DNA of 22,069 nucleotides from an uncultured Oscillospiraceae bacterium (GTDB lineage: Bacteria > Bacillota > Clostridia > Oscillospirales > Acutalibacteraceae): positions 1 through 22,069 of the forward strand of contig CABQLY010000022.1 of the NCBI GenBank assembly GCA_902465155.1, written 5' to 3'. Below, one piece after another: positions 7,682-15,703 of the stretch (positions are counted from its first letter, which is position 1; the number at the start of each line of letters is the position of its first letter). A model generated the notes under the pieces. It was not told the DNA's origin and made no database searches. It was given only the letters and a program-made list of their open reading frames with translations. The position numbers and the translations under genes were made by a program.

Positions 7682-10600
7682 CTACTCTACCTTAATTTCG
7701 CGCCCGGTGTAAAGGGCGTACAGGTAACATTCCTTTACCGGGAGCTCGTACATTTTTTCTACCGCGCGGCAGTAAAGCCGCAGCTGCTCGCGGTAATGGC
7801 TAAGCAAAACGGCATCGTCTTTAATACGGTCGGTTTTAAAATCCAGCACCACAATGCCGTCCGGCTCAAAAAACATACAGTCAATAGCCCCTTGCACCAT
7901 AACCGGCACGCCTTGCAGCTCGGGCGGCAAACCCTCTTGCAGCTCCCCGGCCGGAATTTCCAGCATAAAGCGTTTTTCACGCAATACGGTTTGGGCCTTA
8001 AAAATGCGGCCAAACAGCGCACTGTTAAAAAATTGCTGCGCCTTAGCGGGTTCAATGCTTTCGGCCTCGGCCAGGGTTAAAAACTCCTGCTCGTACAGGC
8101 GCTGCACCTCCCCCAAAACATTTTGCGGGGCGGTTTTAAAGTTTGCAAATTGCAAAAATTTGTGAAAAGCGGTGCCCCGCTCGGCAGGGGTAAGCCCACC
8201 GGCCGAAAGAAAAGCCGGCCGCGCCGTGGCGCAGTAGCTGCGCGCCGCTTTTTGGTGCGTTAGCTGCGAAACCGAGGTTTTAACCGAAAGGCTGTGCAGC
8301 GCGGTAAAGGGATATTGGTAAGAAACCGCCTGCTGCAGCGCCGCTAAGTATTCGGGGTTTGGCGGTACCTCGGCCGCCGGCGGCAGCTCGGCCGGCTCGG
8401 CGGGCTGGTAGCTAAACTGGCGGTAGCGGTAAAGCTCGCCGGGCGGGCAAAGCGCCGTAAAGGCCAGCACCCAGCTGCCAAAGCTGTTGCCCTCTAACAC
8501 CTTTTCGGCGGGCAGGCGGCCGAAAACGGCGGTTTCGGCCAGCTCCTCGGCTTTTTGCTTTTTCTTTTCAAAGGCGGTGTCGCACAGCTGCAAAACCAAC
8601 AGCTCCTCGGCGCGCGTCATGGCAACATACAAAAGGCGCATTTCCTCGCCGTTTTCCTGCAGCTGCTTTTCCTGCTTTAATTTACGGTAATCAAAAGGCT
8701 CCTCGGCTTTATTTTTTTCGGGGTTAATGGGCTTAAAGCTAAGGCCCAAGGCCGCGTCCCCTAAAAAGGTGGGGTTTTTGTCGTGATTAAAATAGTTCAT
8801 GCCGTTGGCCAAAATGCAAACGGGGTACTGCAGCCCCTTAGAACCGTGCATGGTAACAATGGTCACACCGCCGGCCGCCCCCTGCTCTACCGCCGAAACG
8901 GCTTCGGTATTAATATTCTCTAAATACTGCAAAAAGGCGTTTAAATCGTTACCCGGCTCGGCCGAAAACTCTTGCGCCAAACCTTGAAAATAAAGCAGGT
9001 TGCCCGCGGCGGCCTGCCCGTAATTGCCGGCAGCCAGCTCCTCAAAATTCTCTAACCGAATTATTTCCTCCACCAGCGCGCCAACCGAAAGGCAGGCGGC
9101 GCGGCGGCGGTAATTTTCCAGCTTTTGCAGCGCCTGCTCGCAGTGCGGCTGCGCCCGGTTTTGCAGCAGCAAGGTAAACAGCCGGCCACTGCGGTTTTGC
9201 GCCCGCAGCTGCGCCAGCTCGTTTGCCGTAAACCCAAACAGCGGCGACATTAAAACCGCCAGCAGGCTTTGATCCAGCAGGGGGTTATTTACCGCCTGCA
9301 GCAGCGCCTGCAGCAAAACAATTTCGGGCTTTAAAAACAAGCTGCCCTCGCTTAAACGAGCGGTAATTCCCCGCTGCTTTAAGGCGCAAACCAGCTCGCC
9401 GTTGCCGGTTTTTGCCCGTACTAAAACGGCAATATCCTCCGGCTCGGCTTTGCGCAGCGTTCCGTTTGGCCCGCGCAAAAATGGCTCCCGACCCAAAATT
9501 TCGGTTATCGCCTCTGCAATTTGGCCCGCCACGGCCTGCTGCCGGGTGCAGCTTTCGCTGCTGTAGGTAACCTCGTGAATTTCGCAGCACGGGCCCTCAG
9601 TTACCGGGAACTCGGCCTTGGGGTTTAGTTGCTCGCCGGCGTAGTCTACCCCGCCGGCCTCCTCGCTCATAAAGGCGGCAAAAAAGGCGTTAATAAACCG
9701 GCAAACGCCCGCCCGGCTGCGAAAATTGCTGTTTAGCCGAACGCATTTTAGCGTGTTGGCCGAAAGCTTTTCTGCAAACGGCAGCGCGTTTTTGGCCAGC
9801 GTTTTAAAGTTTTTAGGGTTGGCGTGCCGAAAGCCGTAAATGCTCTGCTTAACATCGCCAACCGCAAACAACCGCTGCCCGCCGCCAGAAAGGGCGTTAA
9901 AAATAGCGCTTTGCAGGTCATTAACATCCTGAAATTCATCTACCATAACCTCGTTGTACCGCCGGGCAAGCAGCTCGGCCCCGGCGGCTTGCCCGTCTTC
10001 GCCGGTTTGGCAAAGCAGCTCCAGCGCCATTTGCTCGCAAAGGCTAAAGGTTAGCCCGCCCAGCCGGCGCAGCTCTAAAAGCAATTTGTTTTTGTAGGCA
10101 AGGCAAAGCTCGGCGGCCACCAAAGCCATGTTTAAAGCGTCGCTCCGCTCCTGCTCCAGCTCTTGCAGCGGCGCGTAAAAGTTGTTTTTTTGCTGCTGCT
10201 TGGCCCATTTTTCTACCGCCGAAACAAACTGCTTTATTTTAGCCTTTAGCTCGGCGCTGCACTTTTTGCTAAGGGTGTTTACCTTGGCAAACGCCCCGCT
10301 AAAAAGCAGGCTGCGGCAGCCCTCAAAATTGCCCTCGGCCGCGGCCTTGGCAAGGGCGCCAAAAGCGGCCCTTTTGCCCTCAAGGGCGGCGCCGTAATGC
10401 TCTTGCAGCGGTTTGTCATTGGTCAGTTCCCGCAGCAGTGCGGCGCACCGGGCGTTTAATTCGTCTGCCGTTTTTTGCAGCTGCAAAAAAATCTTTTGGG
10501 CATAGCTTGTTTGCGGCAGCGGGGTTTTTAGCTTGTTTAAGCTGTTTTGCAAAAACTGCTCCGGGTGGGGCAGCGTCATGCAAAAATCAAACAGCTCGCG

Positions 10601-11128
10601 CACCAAGCGCATGGCGTTTTCATCACCCTTTTCGCTGCCGGTTGCCTGCACAAAGCGCTCAAACGCGGGGTCTTGCGCGGCGTAGCGCTCCTCAAAAAGG
10701 GCTTGCACCGTTTTTTGGCAAAGATTTTCCAGCCGCGGGCCCTCTAACATTTTAAAATCGGGCGAAAGGGCAATTTGGGGGCTGTTAAAATGCTCCCGCA
10801 CCAGCTTAATGCAAAAGGAGTCTATGGTGCAAATATCGGCCATTGGCAACAGCAGCAGCTGGTTTTGCAGGTAGGTGTTTTCCGGCTCGGCTGCGGCCCG
10901 CTCGTTCATGGCCTTTTCAATGCGCTCCTTCATTTCGGCGGCGGCAGCGTTGGTAAAGGTAACAATTAACAGCCGGTCGGCCGGGGTAGGCTGCTGCTCG
11001 TTGCTTAAAATTTGCACTACGCGCTGCACCAAAACCGCCGTTTTGCCGCTGCCGGCCGCGGCGCTTACCAAGGTTGCGCCTTGGGCAAAAATTGCCTGCT
11101 GCTGCGTTTTTGTTGGTTTAAAGGCCAC
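7682..11128 (-). CDS. addA: ATP-dependent helicase/nuclease subunit A (AddA)
   Basis: AddA is the UvrD/Rep-type helicase and nuclease subunit of AddAB, which processes double-strand breaks for RecA-dependent repair. This copy has 1148 residues, slightly shorter than the roughly 1230 of Bacillus. In order: Walker A AAAGSGKT (23-30), TFTNAAAAEM (57-66), Walker B VDEFQD (396-401), GDVKQSIYGFR (424-434), TMHGSKGLQYP and LLYVAMTRAEE in the second helicase lobe. The RecB-type nuclease domain shows D1083, DFKTD (D1096, K1098) and the QxxxY motif Q1115/Y1119, so helicase and nuclease both look intact. The GTG start at 11128 has GGAGGAGGAG seven bases upstream and lies inside the end of addB (11-bp overlap), so the subunits are translationally coupled. 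Confidence 0.96.
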   Translation of the reverse strand: MAFKPTKTQQQAIFAQGATLVSAAAGSGKTAVLVQRVVQILSNEQQPTPADRLLIVTFTNAAAAEMKERIEKAMNERAAAEPENTYLQNQLLLLPMADICTIDSFCIKLVREHFNSPQIALSPDFKMLEGPRLENLCQKTVQALFEERYAAQDPAFERFVQATGSEKGDENAMRLVRELFDFCMTLPHPEQFLQNSLNKLKTPLPQTSYAQKIFLQLQKTADELNARCAALLRELTNDKPLQEHYGAALEGKRAAFGALAKAAAEGNFEGCRSLLFSGAFAKVNTLSKKCSAELKAKIKQFVSAVEKWAKQQQKNNFYAPLQELEQERSDALNMALVAAELCLAYKNKLLLELRRLGGLTFSLCEQMALELLCQTGEDGQAAGAELLARRYNEVMVDEFQDVNDLQSAIFNALSGGGQRLFAVGDVKQSIYGFRHANPKNFKTLAKNALPFAEKLSANTLKCVRLNSNFRSRAGVCRFINAFFAAFMSEEAGGVDYAGEQLNPKAEFPVTEGPCCEIHEVTYSSESCTRQQAVAGQIAEAITEILGREPFLRGPNGTLRKAEPEDIAVLVRAKTGNGELVCALKQRGITARLSEGSLFLKPEIVLLQALLQAVNNPLLDQSLLAVLMSPLFGFTANELAQLRAQNRSGRLFTLLLQNRAQPHCEQALQKLENYRRRAACLSVGALVEEIIRLENFEELAAGNYGQAAAGNLLYFQGLAQEFSAEPGNDLNAFLQYLENINTEAVSAVEQGAAGGVTIVTMHGSKGLQYPVCILANGMNYFNHDKNPTFLGDAALGLSFKPINPEKNKAEEPFDYRKLKQEKQLQENGEEMRLLYVAMTRAEELLVLQLCDTAFEKKKQKAEELAETAVFGRLPAEKVLEGNSFGSWVLAFTALCPPGELYRYRQFSYQPAEPAELPPAAEVPPNPEYLAALQQAVSYQYPFTALHSLSVKTSVSQLTHQKAARSYCATARPAFLSAGGLTPAERGTAFHKFLQFANFKTAPQNVLGEVQRLYEQEFLTLAEAESIEPAKAQQFFNSALFGRIFKAQTVLREKRFMLEIPAGELQEGLPPELQGVPVMVQGAIDCMFFEPDGIVVLDFKTDRIKDDAVLLSHYREQLRLYCRAVEKMYELPVKECYLYALYTGREIKVE

Positions 11129-14100
11129 GCTTTAGCTCCTCCTCCATTTTAACAATTGTTTGTGCGGTGCTAAACTGCGGCGCCTTGGTGTGCGGCAGCT
11201 GGCTGCCTGCCCGGCAAACCGCAGCGTAATCGCAATACTGGCAGGTGCTGCCCGGGCTGTTACATTCCTCGGCCGGGGCAATGTTAAACTGCCCGGCCCG
11301 AATTTGCCCGGCCGCCTGCCGAACCTTTTTAGCTACAAAGGCAAAAACCGTTTCAAAATCGGCTTTAGAAATAAACGAATCGTTTTTTCGTTTACCGTTT
11401 GCCGGCGCCGGTACATAGCGGTTGCTCTGCTCGTCATCCATAGCCTGCAGCACCGCGCTGTTATTGTTTAAAAGGCCGCTCATGCAAAGGCTTTCGGCCT
11501 CGCCGCCCGGCTTTATTAGGCTGCGCTTTGCCGGCAGGTACAAAATGCCGGCAACCTGGTCGGCCCGGTTGGGCGAAAGCCCCTGGCGCACCGCGTAAAG
11601 GTACAGCAGCATTTGCATATTAAAGCCGTTTAACACATTGCACAGGGCAAACTCCTTACCGCCGGTTTTGTAATCTACAATTCTAATATAACGCTCGTTT
11701 TCCAAAACCGCAGCGTCCAGCCGGTCTACCTGCCCCACCACGCTTACCGTGCCGCCGCCCGGCAGCTGCAGCTGCAAAGCGGGCACGCCGTTTTCTTTTC
11801 CAATGCTAAGCTCAAACCGCTCCGGCAAAAATTTGCTGTGCAAAAATTCCTGCTGCAGCCGCGTTAACACCTGCGCAACCGTTTGCCCCAGCTCGCGGTA
11901 AATAAACAAAAACCGGCCGGTGCTTAGCTGCTCGCCGCCCGGAACCAATTGTAAATATTGCTGCATAAGGGCTAAAACACCCTGCAGCAGCTGCTCTTGG
12001 CTGAGGGTTTTAAAATCGGTTTTATGCTGCCGCAGCATATTTTCCAGCACATAATGCACAATGGTGCCGCGCTGCATAGAATTTAAATTGGCGCGCTGCG
12101 GCCGGGCTGCCCCTAAAACATACTGGCAAAAATAAGCAAACGGGCAGTGGTAATACCGCTCTAACCGCGTAGCCGAAAGCCGCGCCTCGCTGCCAAACAG
12201 CTTGGCTGCCACCCCCTGCTCCACCTGCTGCTTTGCAGCGTTAGATAAACAACCGGCCCCGTTTAAAGCCTGCCCGCCGGCACTTTGCAGCCACTGCTTT
12301 AGCGCACTGCGGTTGCTTTCGTTTGGCTCGGCGCCGCTTAAATAGGCGTAGCGCGCCGCCCCGGGCGTTTGGGGCAGCAGGGCCTCGGGCTGCAAAATAA
12401 CCCGCAGGTTTTTAAAAACCGCCGTAATTTTTTCAAGAATAGAGGAGGGCAGGCAAGCCTCCCCCTTTGTGCCAAAGCTGTGGCGGCAAAGGTAAACCTC
12501 CTGCTCGGCGCAGGTAAGGGCCGAATAGGCCAAAAAGTTTTCATCCAGCGTAAAGCGGCGGTAGCAATCGCTTAGCTGCAGGCCGGCTTTTTCCAGCGCC
12601 AGGCGGTCGTTTTTCAGCAATAATCCACCCTCGCTGCACGGCGCCGGGAACTCGCCTTGATTCAGCCCCAGCACAAACGCCACCTTGGGGCGGGAGGGGC
12701 GTATTCTGTCGGCGCTGCCGGCGCTAACCTCATCCAGCATGTGCGGAATGTTGCCAACCGTTATACCGGCCACGCAGGCTTCAAAGGTGTTTAGGTACTG
12801 CTGCGCCGTTTGGGGCTGCTCTTTTAGGCAAAGCATAATGCTGTCCAGCACCTGCATTAGCTTGTCCCACGAGGCGGCAATAAAATCGGCGGTTTCGGCG
12901 TCGTTTTGCTCCTCGGCCTGCAAAACCGTTTTTTGCACGGCTTTATTGGCCTCTAAGCTTAAAAGCAGGCGGTACAGCGCCTTAGAAATCTGCTCTGCCG
13001 TGCCGCCAAAGGCCCGGTTTAACGGCTTTAAGGCCTGCACAACGGCCGCCCGCATTTCGTTTAGCGCCAAAAGCCGTTTTTCGTTTTGGGCGCGGTGCTC
13101 GTCGGCTTCGGCCGTTAGGCCCTCCGGGCTTAGGGTAAAGGGCTTTAGCCAAGCCTTACCGGTTAAGTTCCAAATAAATAAATATTCCTCCAGCTCGCCA
13201 ATCTGCTTGGCCGAAAAGGGCATAAAGCCGGTTTTTAACATAGAAAGCACCGCGCTGCTGTTATAATCCTGCGCGGCACGCAGCGCGTAAAGCGCAAAGC
13301 GCACTAAGGGCGAAACGGCCAGCGGGCGGCGGCGGTCAAAATAACAGGGAATGGCGTCTTGCCGGGCAAGCCCGCTTAAATACGGCTCGTAGGGGGTAAG
13401 ATCCCGCGCAATAATCACAAAATCGCCAAAACGGTAGCCCTTTTCACGCACTAAACGCCGCACGGTTTGCAGCACAAAGGCAACCTCCTGCTTGGCGTTT
13501 TTAGCCACCGCCAGCGTTATTTGCCGGGTAGGCTCTAAATACGGCCGGGTACCCGAAAAAGCAAGGGTGCGCTCTAAAACGCTTAGCTCCCGACTGCGGG
13601 CCGCCGGCGCCGGCAACACCACCGGCTGCGCAACCTCAACCCCGTTTTGCCGGGCAAAGGCGGTAAGCTCGGCCGCCAGGGCGCTAATATTTTCAAACAC
13701 GCCGGCCTTGCCGGGCTGCTCCCCCTCCCCGCACAGGGTTAGGTAGCAATTTTTACTTTGGCGCAAAATAAGGCGCAAAATTTTAAGCTGCTGGCCGGTA
13801 AAGCCCTTAAACGCGTCTAAATAAACGGTTTTGTTTTTAAAATATCCGTTTTCGCGCGCTTTTTTATAAAAACGCTCCGGATCGTCTAACGGGTCTAAAA
13901 AAACGCCCTGCAGCATTTGGTTGTATTCGGCGTACAGCAGCGCCAGCTCCTGCAGCTTTTGCTGCAGCAACCCGTTTTGCACCCGGGCGGCCGAGCTTAG
14001 CGCCTCGGCCGAAACATCGGCCATTTTAAGCTCGGCAACCGTACCCAGCATTTGCCGCACAAAGGCCGAAAGGCTGCCAACCCTGCCAAATGCCTTTAAA

Positions 14101-14405
14101 GCGGGTTTGTTTTTGTTAATGGCGTTATTCATTAAAATAAACCGCTCGGCGTCGGTTACGCGCCGGCCGGCAATGCCGCCGTACAGCCGCCCGGCGCTTT
14201 CGGCCATGCGGGTAAAGCTTAAAACCTCGGCCTTTGCGGCAAAGCCGCCCCCTAATCGGTGCAGCAGGGCACGCTCGGTTTCAAAGGTAAATTGCTCCGG
14301 CACTATAAAAAGAATATTGCCGTGCTCGGCCTTGTTTTGGGCAATGTGATTATAAATATAAGTAGATTTTCCGGCCGCGGCCCGGCCAAAAATTAAATGC
14401 AACAA
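11118..14405 (-). CDS. addB: ATP-dependent helicase/nuclease subunit B (AddB)
   Basis: AddB is the second AddAB subunit, with a degenerate helicase fold, a RecB-type nuclease and an iron-sulfur cluster; in Bacillus it cuts the opposite strand and handles Chi. From the TTG at 14405 it has 1095 residues. Walker A GRAAAGKS falls at 7-14, right at the N-terminus as in the family. Nuclease residues D894 and DYKTG (D911, K913) are present. The four cluster cysteines appear as C754 and the C-x2-C-x5-C group C1055, C1058, C1064. The family's short N-terminus argues against the upstream ATG at 14531, which would overlap the AraC gene by 125 bases. AGGGGGAG sits seven bases before the TTG, and the AraC stop is separated from it by one base. 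It overlaps addA by 11 bp. Confidence 0.94.
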   Translation of the reverse strand: MLHLIFGRAAAGKSTYIYNHIAQNKAEHGNILFIVPEQFTFETERALLHRLGGGFAAKAEVLSFTRMAESAGRLYGGIAGRRVTDAERFILMNNAINKNKPALKAFGRVGSLSAFVRQMLGTVAELKMADVSAEALSSAARVQNGLLQQKLQELALLYAEYNQMLQGVFLDPLDDPERFYKKARENGYFKNKTVYLDAFKGFTGQQLKILRLILRQSKNCYLTLCGEGEQPGKAGVFENISALAAELTAFARQNGVEVAQPVVLPAPAARSRELSVLERTLAFSGTRPYLEPTRQITLAVAKNAKQEVAFVLQTVRRLVREKGYRFGDFVIIARDLTPYEPYLSGLARQDAIPCYFDRRRPLAVSPLVRFALYALRAAQDYNSSAVLSMLKTGFMPFSAKQIGELEEYLFIWNLTGKAWLKPFTLSPEGLTAEADEHRAQNEKRLLALNEMRAAVVQALKPLNRAFGGTAEQISKALYRLLLSLEANKAVQKTVLQAEEQNDAETADFIAASWDKLMQVLDSIMLCLKEQPQTAQQYLNTFEACVAGITVGNIPHMLDEVSAGSADRIRPSRPKVAFVLGLNQGEFPAPCSEGGLLLKNDRLALEKAGLQLSDCYRRFTLDENFLAYSALTCAEQEVYLCRHSFGTKGEACLPSSILEKITAVFKNLRVILQPEALLPQTPGAARYAYLSGAEPNESNRSALKQWLQSAGGQALNGAGCLSNAAKQQVEQGVAAKLFGSEARLSATRLERYYHCPFAYFCQYVLGAARPQRANLNSMQRGTIVHYVLENMLRQHKTDFKTLSQEQLLQGVLALMQQYLQLVPGGEQLSTGRFLFIYRELGQTVAQVLTRLQQEFLHSKFLPERFELSIGKENGVPALQLQLPGGGTVSVVGQVDRLDAAVLENERYIRIVDYKTGGKEFALCNVLNGFNMQMLLYLYAVRQGLSPNRADQVAGILYLPAKRSLIKPGGEAESLCMSGLLNNNSAVLQAMDDEQSNRYVPAPANGKRKNDSFISKADFETVFAFVAKKVRQAAGQIRAGQFNIAPAEECNSPGSTCQYCDYAAVCRAGSQLPHTKAPQFSTAQTIVKMEEELKRGL

Positions 14406-14406
14406 G

Positions 14407-15243
14407 CTACTGCTCCCCCTTTTGGCTGCCGGGCGCAACGCCAAAATGCTTTTTGTACGCCCGGTAAAACGCCGAATAATCGTGAAATCCGCAATCGGCC
14501 GCGGCAGCGGTTGCCGCCGCACCGCCGGCAATGCGCCAGTGGGCCGCCAGCAGCCGCTTTAGGCGAATATACTCCCAAACCGTACTGCCCGAAGCCTCCT
14601 TAAACAAGCGGTTTAAGTGGTTTTTGCTTAAATAAAATTTTTCGGCCAAAATCTCTAACGAAAGCTCCTCAAACAAATGACCGTTAATGTATTCCACAAT
14701 GCTGCTGCCCAGCAGCTGAACGCCCGGCTCCTGCGCAGTTTTAACGCCGCGCCGCAAAAAAGCGCTTTGCAGCTCGTACAAAACGGTGTAAAGAGCGCAC
14801 TGCACCGCCAAACGGCGCTGTTCGGGGGCCTGCGGGGCGCGGTCTACCCCTTTTAAACACTCTTGAATATAGGCCGACCGAACCTCCCTTGCGGTAAACA
14901 AATTGCCGGTGCCAAGCGGGCGGTTTACCAGCGGGGCCAGCAGCAGGGCCGCTGCGCTTTCGGGCTGCAAAACCGATTCCTCAAACGAAAGCACAATGCG
15001 CTCGTACGGGCTGTTGCTGCGCACCGAAACCTTGTGAAACTCCCCCCGCCGCATAACCATAACGCTGCCCGGCTCTAAGGGGTACAGCCGGCCCTCTACC
15101 AAATAATCGGCGCTGCCGCCCACAAAAAAATAAAGCTCGTGCTGCGTGTGGGTGTGCGGCGCGGCCGATTTTGGAAATTCCTCCAACGGGTGCAGCGAAA
15201 AGGAATGGTGAAAGCTAAGCTCGGCATCCCGATATAAAAACAT
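14407..15243 (-). CDS. AraC family transcriptional regulator with N-terminal cupin domain
   Basis: This 278-residue regulator probably controls the divergent uxuA operon. The N-terminal sugar-binding cupin spans about 10-95, with the His cluster PHTHTQHE (29-36) at the expected place. The C-terminal AraC DNA-binding domain has a first helix-turn-helix near 195-216 (EILAEKFYLSKNHLNRLFK) and a second near 243-264, ending in the family signature GFHDYSAFYRAYKKHFGVAP. The ATG at 15243 has AAAGGAG just upstream; the longer in-frame reading runs through the tandem-repeat leader and is Cys/Arg-rich, so it is rejected. It is transcribed away from uxuA, the usual layout for a dedicated activator. Its stop lies one base before addB, which makes it the apparent first gene of an araC-addB-addA unit. 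The ligand is unknown; a uronate or derived sugar acid is inferred from position. Confidence 0.9.
   Translation of the reverse strand: MFLYRDAELSFHHSFSLHPLEEFPKSAAPHTHTQHELYFFVGGSADYLVEGRLYPLEPGSVMVMRRGEFHKVSVRSNSPYERIVLSFEESVLQPESAAALLLAPLVNRPLGTGNLFTAREVRSAYIQECLKGVDRAPQAPEQRRLAVQCALYTVLYELQSAFLRRGVKTAQEPGVQLLGSSIVEYINGHLFEELSLEILAEKFYLSKNHLNRLFKEASGSTVWEYIRLKRLLAAHWRIAGGAAATAAAADCGFHDYSAFYRAYKKHFGVAPGSQKGEQ
14413..14420 (-). promoter_or_regulatory. Ribosome-binding site fixing the TTG start of addB
   Basis: AGGGGGAG lies within the last codons of the AraC-family gene, seven bases before the TTG at 14405. The AraC stop TAG (14407-14409) lies between them, so termination on the regulator can feed initiation on addB. 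A second TTG at 14402 is the only close alternative. Confidence 0.7.
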
Positions 15244-15360
15244 GGTAAAGCTCCTTTCCTTTTTTGGCTTAGGCAAGCAGGAACAAACCCGCACCCGTTT
15301 TTTCGCACAGCTGTGTGAAAACGCCAACCGTTCAACAGGGCTGCCGGTGCTTTTTCCGAA

Positions 15361-15460
15361 CCGCAGCGCACACAGCCGAAGCACAGCGCACGCAGAAAAG
15401 CCGCAGCGCACGCAGAAAAGCCGCAGCACACGCAGAAAAGCCTCAGCGCACGCAGCCAAA
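15361..15460. repeat. Five tandem copies of a 20-bp unit in the AraC-gene leader
   Basis: Five adjacent 20-bp units begin at 15361, 15381, 15401, 15421 and 15441. The plus-strand consensus is CCGCAGCGCACGCAGAAAAG. The central three are nearly identical; the outer two diverge at one end (ends AGCCGAA and AGCCAAA). Since 20 is not a multiple of three, the array is unlikely to be coding, and there are no spacers. Twenty base pairs is about two helical turns, so each unit would face the same side of the DNA. It lies between the regulator's promoter and its start codon. Confidence 0.9.
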
Positions 15461-15584
15461 ATTACCTTACCGGGGCGCCCTAACCGCTAAATTTTGCCCG
15501 CTGCCCTTGTAGAGCCCGGCCAAAGCGCCGCATTTTGCGTTATTGTTTATAAAAGGCCGCGGCTGCCAGCTTGGTTTTAAAAAT

Positions 15585-15613
15585 ATTGTAACACAGAATG
15601 TTTCTATTTGCAA
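15585..15613 (-). promoter_or_regulatory. Promoter of the AraC-family regulator (and probably addBA)
   Basis: Reading leftward, TTGCAA (15608-15613), a 17-bp spacer and TACAAT (15585-15590), with a TG one base before the -10. Transcription would start near 15578, about 335 nt before the regulator's ATG. The -35 overlaps the first copy of the 22-bp-spaced repeat, which would allow autorepression. No other promoter was noticed upstream of addB. Confidence 0.72.
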
Positions 15614-15649
15614 TACAATTTGTAACTTAATGCAATCGACTTGCAAATA
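15605..15649. promoter_or_regulatory. Candidate AraC-family operator: 22-bp-spaced direct repeat within a 9-bp inverted repeat
   Basis: TGCAAT occurs at 15609-15614 and again at 15631-15636. Over 17 positions at this 22-bp offset, 11 bases match (TGCAATnnAnTTnnnAA). AraC-type regulators commonly bind direct half-sites about two helical turns apart. In the same stretch TATTTGCAA (15605-15613) and TTGCAAATA (15641-15649) form a perfect 9-bp inverted repeat. The left copy covers the regulator's -35 and the right copy covers the weak -35 of uxuA. Binding is inferred, not shown. Confidence 0.5.
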
Positions 15650-15664
15650 AAACCAGAGTATAAT
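15636..15664 (+). promoter_or_regulatory. Promoter of the uxuA operon with a poor -35
   Basis: A perfect TATAAT lies at 15659-15664. Seventeen base pairs upstream is TCGACT (15636-15641), matching four of six -35 bases, with no TG extension. A consensus -10 with a defective -35 is typical of activator-dependent promoters, and the operator candidate covers that -35. The predicted leader before uxuA is about 33 nt. Confidence 0.6.
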
Positions 15665-15689
15665 GAACATATTCAATAAATTAAAAAAC

Positions 15690-15694
15690 GGGGG
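15690..15694 (+). promoter_or_regulatory. Ribosome-binding site deciding the uxuA start
   Basis: GGGGG lies nine bases before the TTG at 15704 but 15 bases before the ATG at 15710. The spacing favours TTG, which also gives the two-residue extension before MTFRWYG seen in related Bacillota UxuA proteins. Confidence 0.5.
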
Positions 15695-15703
15695 TATTTT
15701 GTT

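Larger units (their letters stand above)
15244..15703. other. Divergent control region between the AraC-family gene and the uxuA operon
   Basis: This 460-bp non-coding region holds two back-to-back promoters with a probable AraC operator between them (15585-15664). It also holds a leader of about 335 nt for the regulator gene containing five 20-bp tandem repeats (15361-15460), and ribosome-binding sites at both ends. I see no convincing gene here: the open frames across the repeats are low-complexity Arg/Cys/Ala strings. Confidence 0.75.

Noticed and set aside
12685..13266. 193-codon plus-strand open frame within addB
   Set aside because: It is antisense to conserved AddB sequence, has a Ser/Cys-rich composition typical of a shadow frame, and shows no recognisable domain.
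14406..14531. AddB start at the upstream ATG (14531)
   Set aside because: It would lie within the AraC-family gene and add 42 residues before the Walker A motif, which in AddB is at the extreme N-terminus. The TTG at 14405 has an ideal ribosome site.
15244..15459. N-terminal extension of the AraC-family protein by 72 residues
   Set aside because: The extension is a Cys/Arg-rich translation of the repeat leader, while the ATG at 15243 has a good AAAGGAG site and the cupin domain begins right after it.
15361..15460. Possible CRISPR array
   Set aside because: The units are directly adjacent with no unique spacers, are too short, and no cas genes are present.
15242..15512. Open frames across the 20-bp repeats on the plus strand, rich in Arg, Ser, Ala and Gln
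   Set aside because: They are low-complexity products of a 20-bp repeat read in shifting frames and overlap the regulator's leader. No conserved protein pattern is visible.
15641..15664. uxuA promoter using TTGCAA at 15641-15646 as the -35
   Set aside because: The spacer to TATAAT would be only 12 bp. The weaker TCGACT with 17 bp is preferred, and TTGCAA is read as part of the operator.
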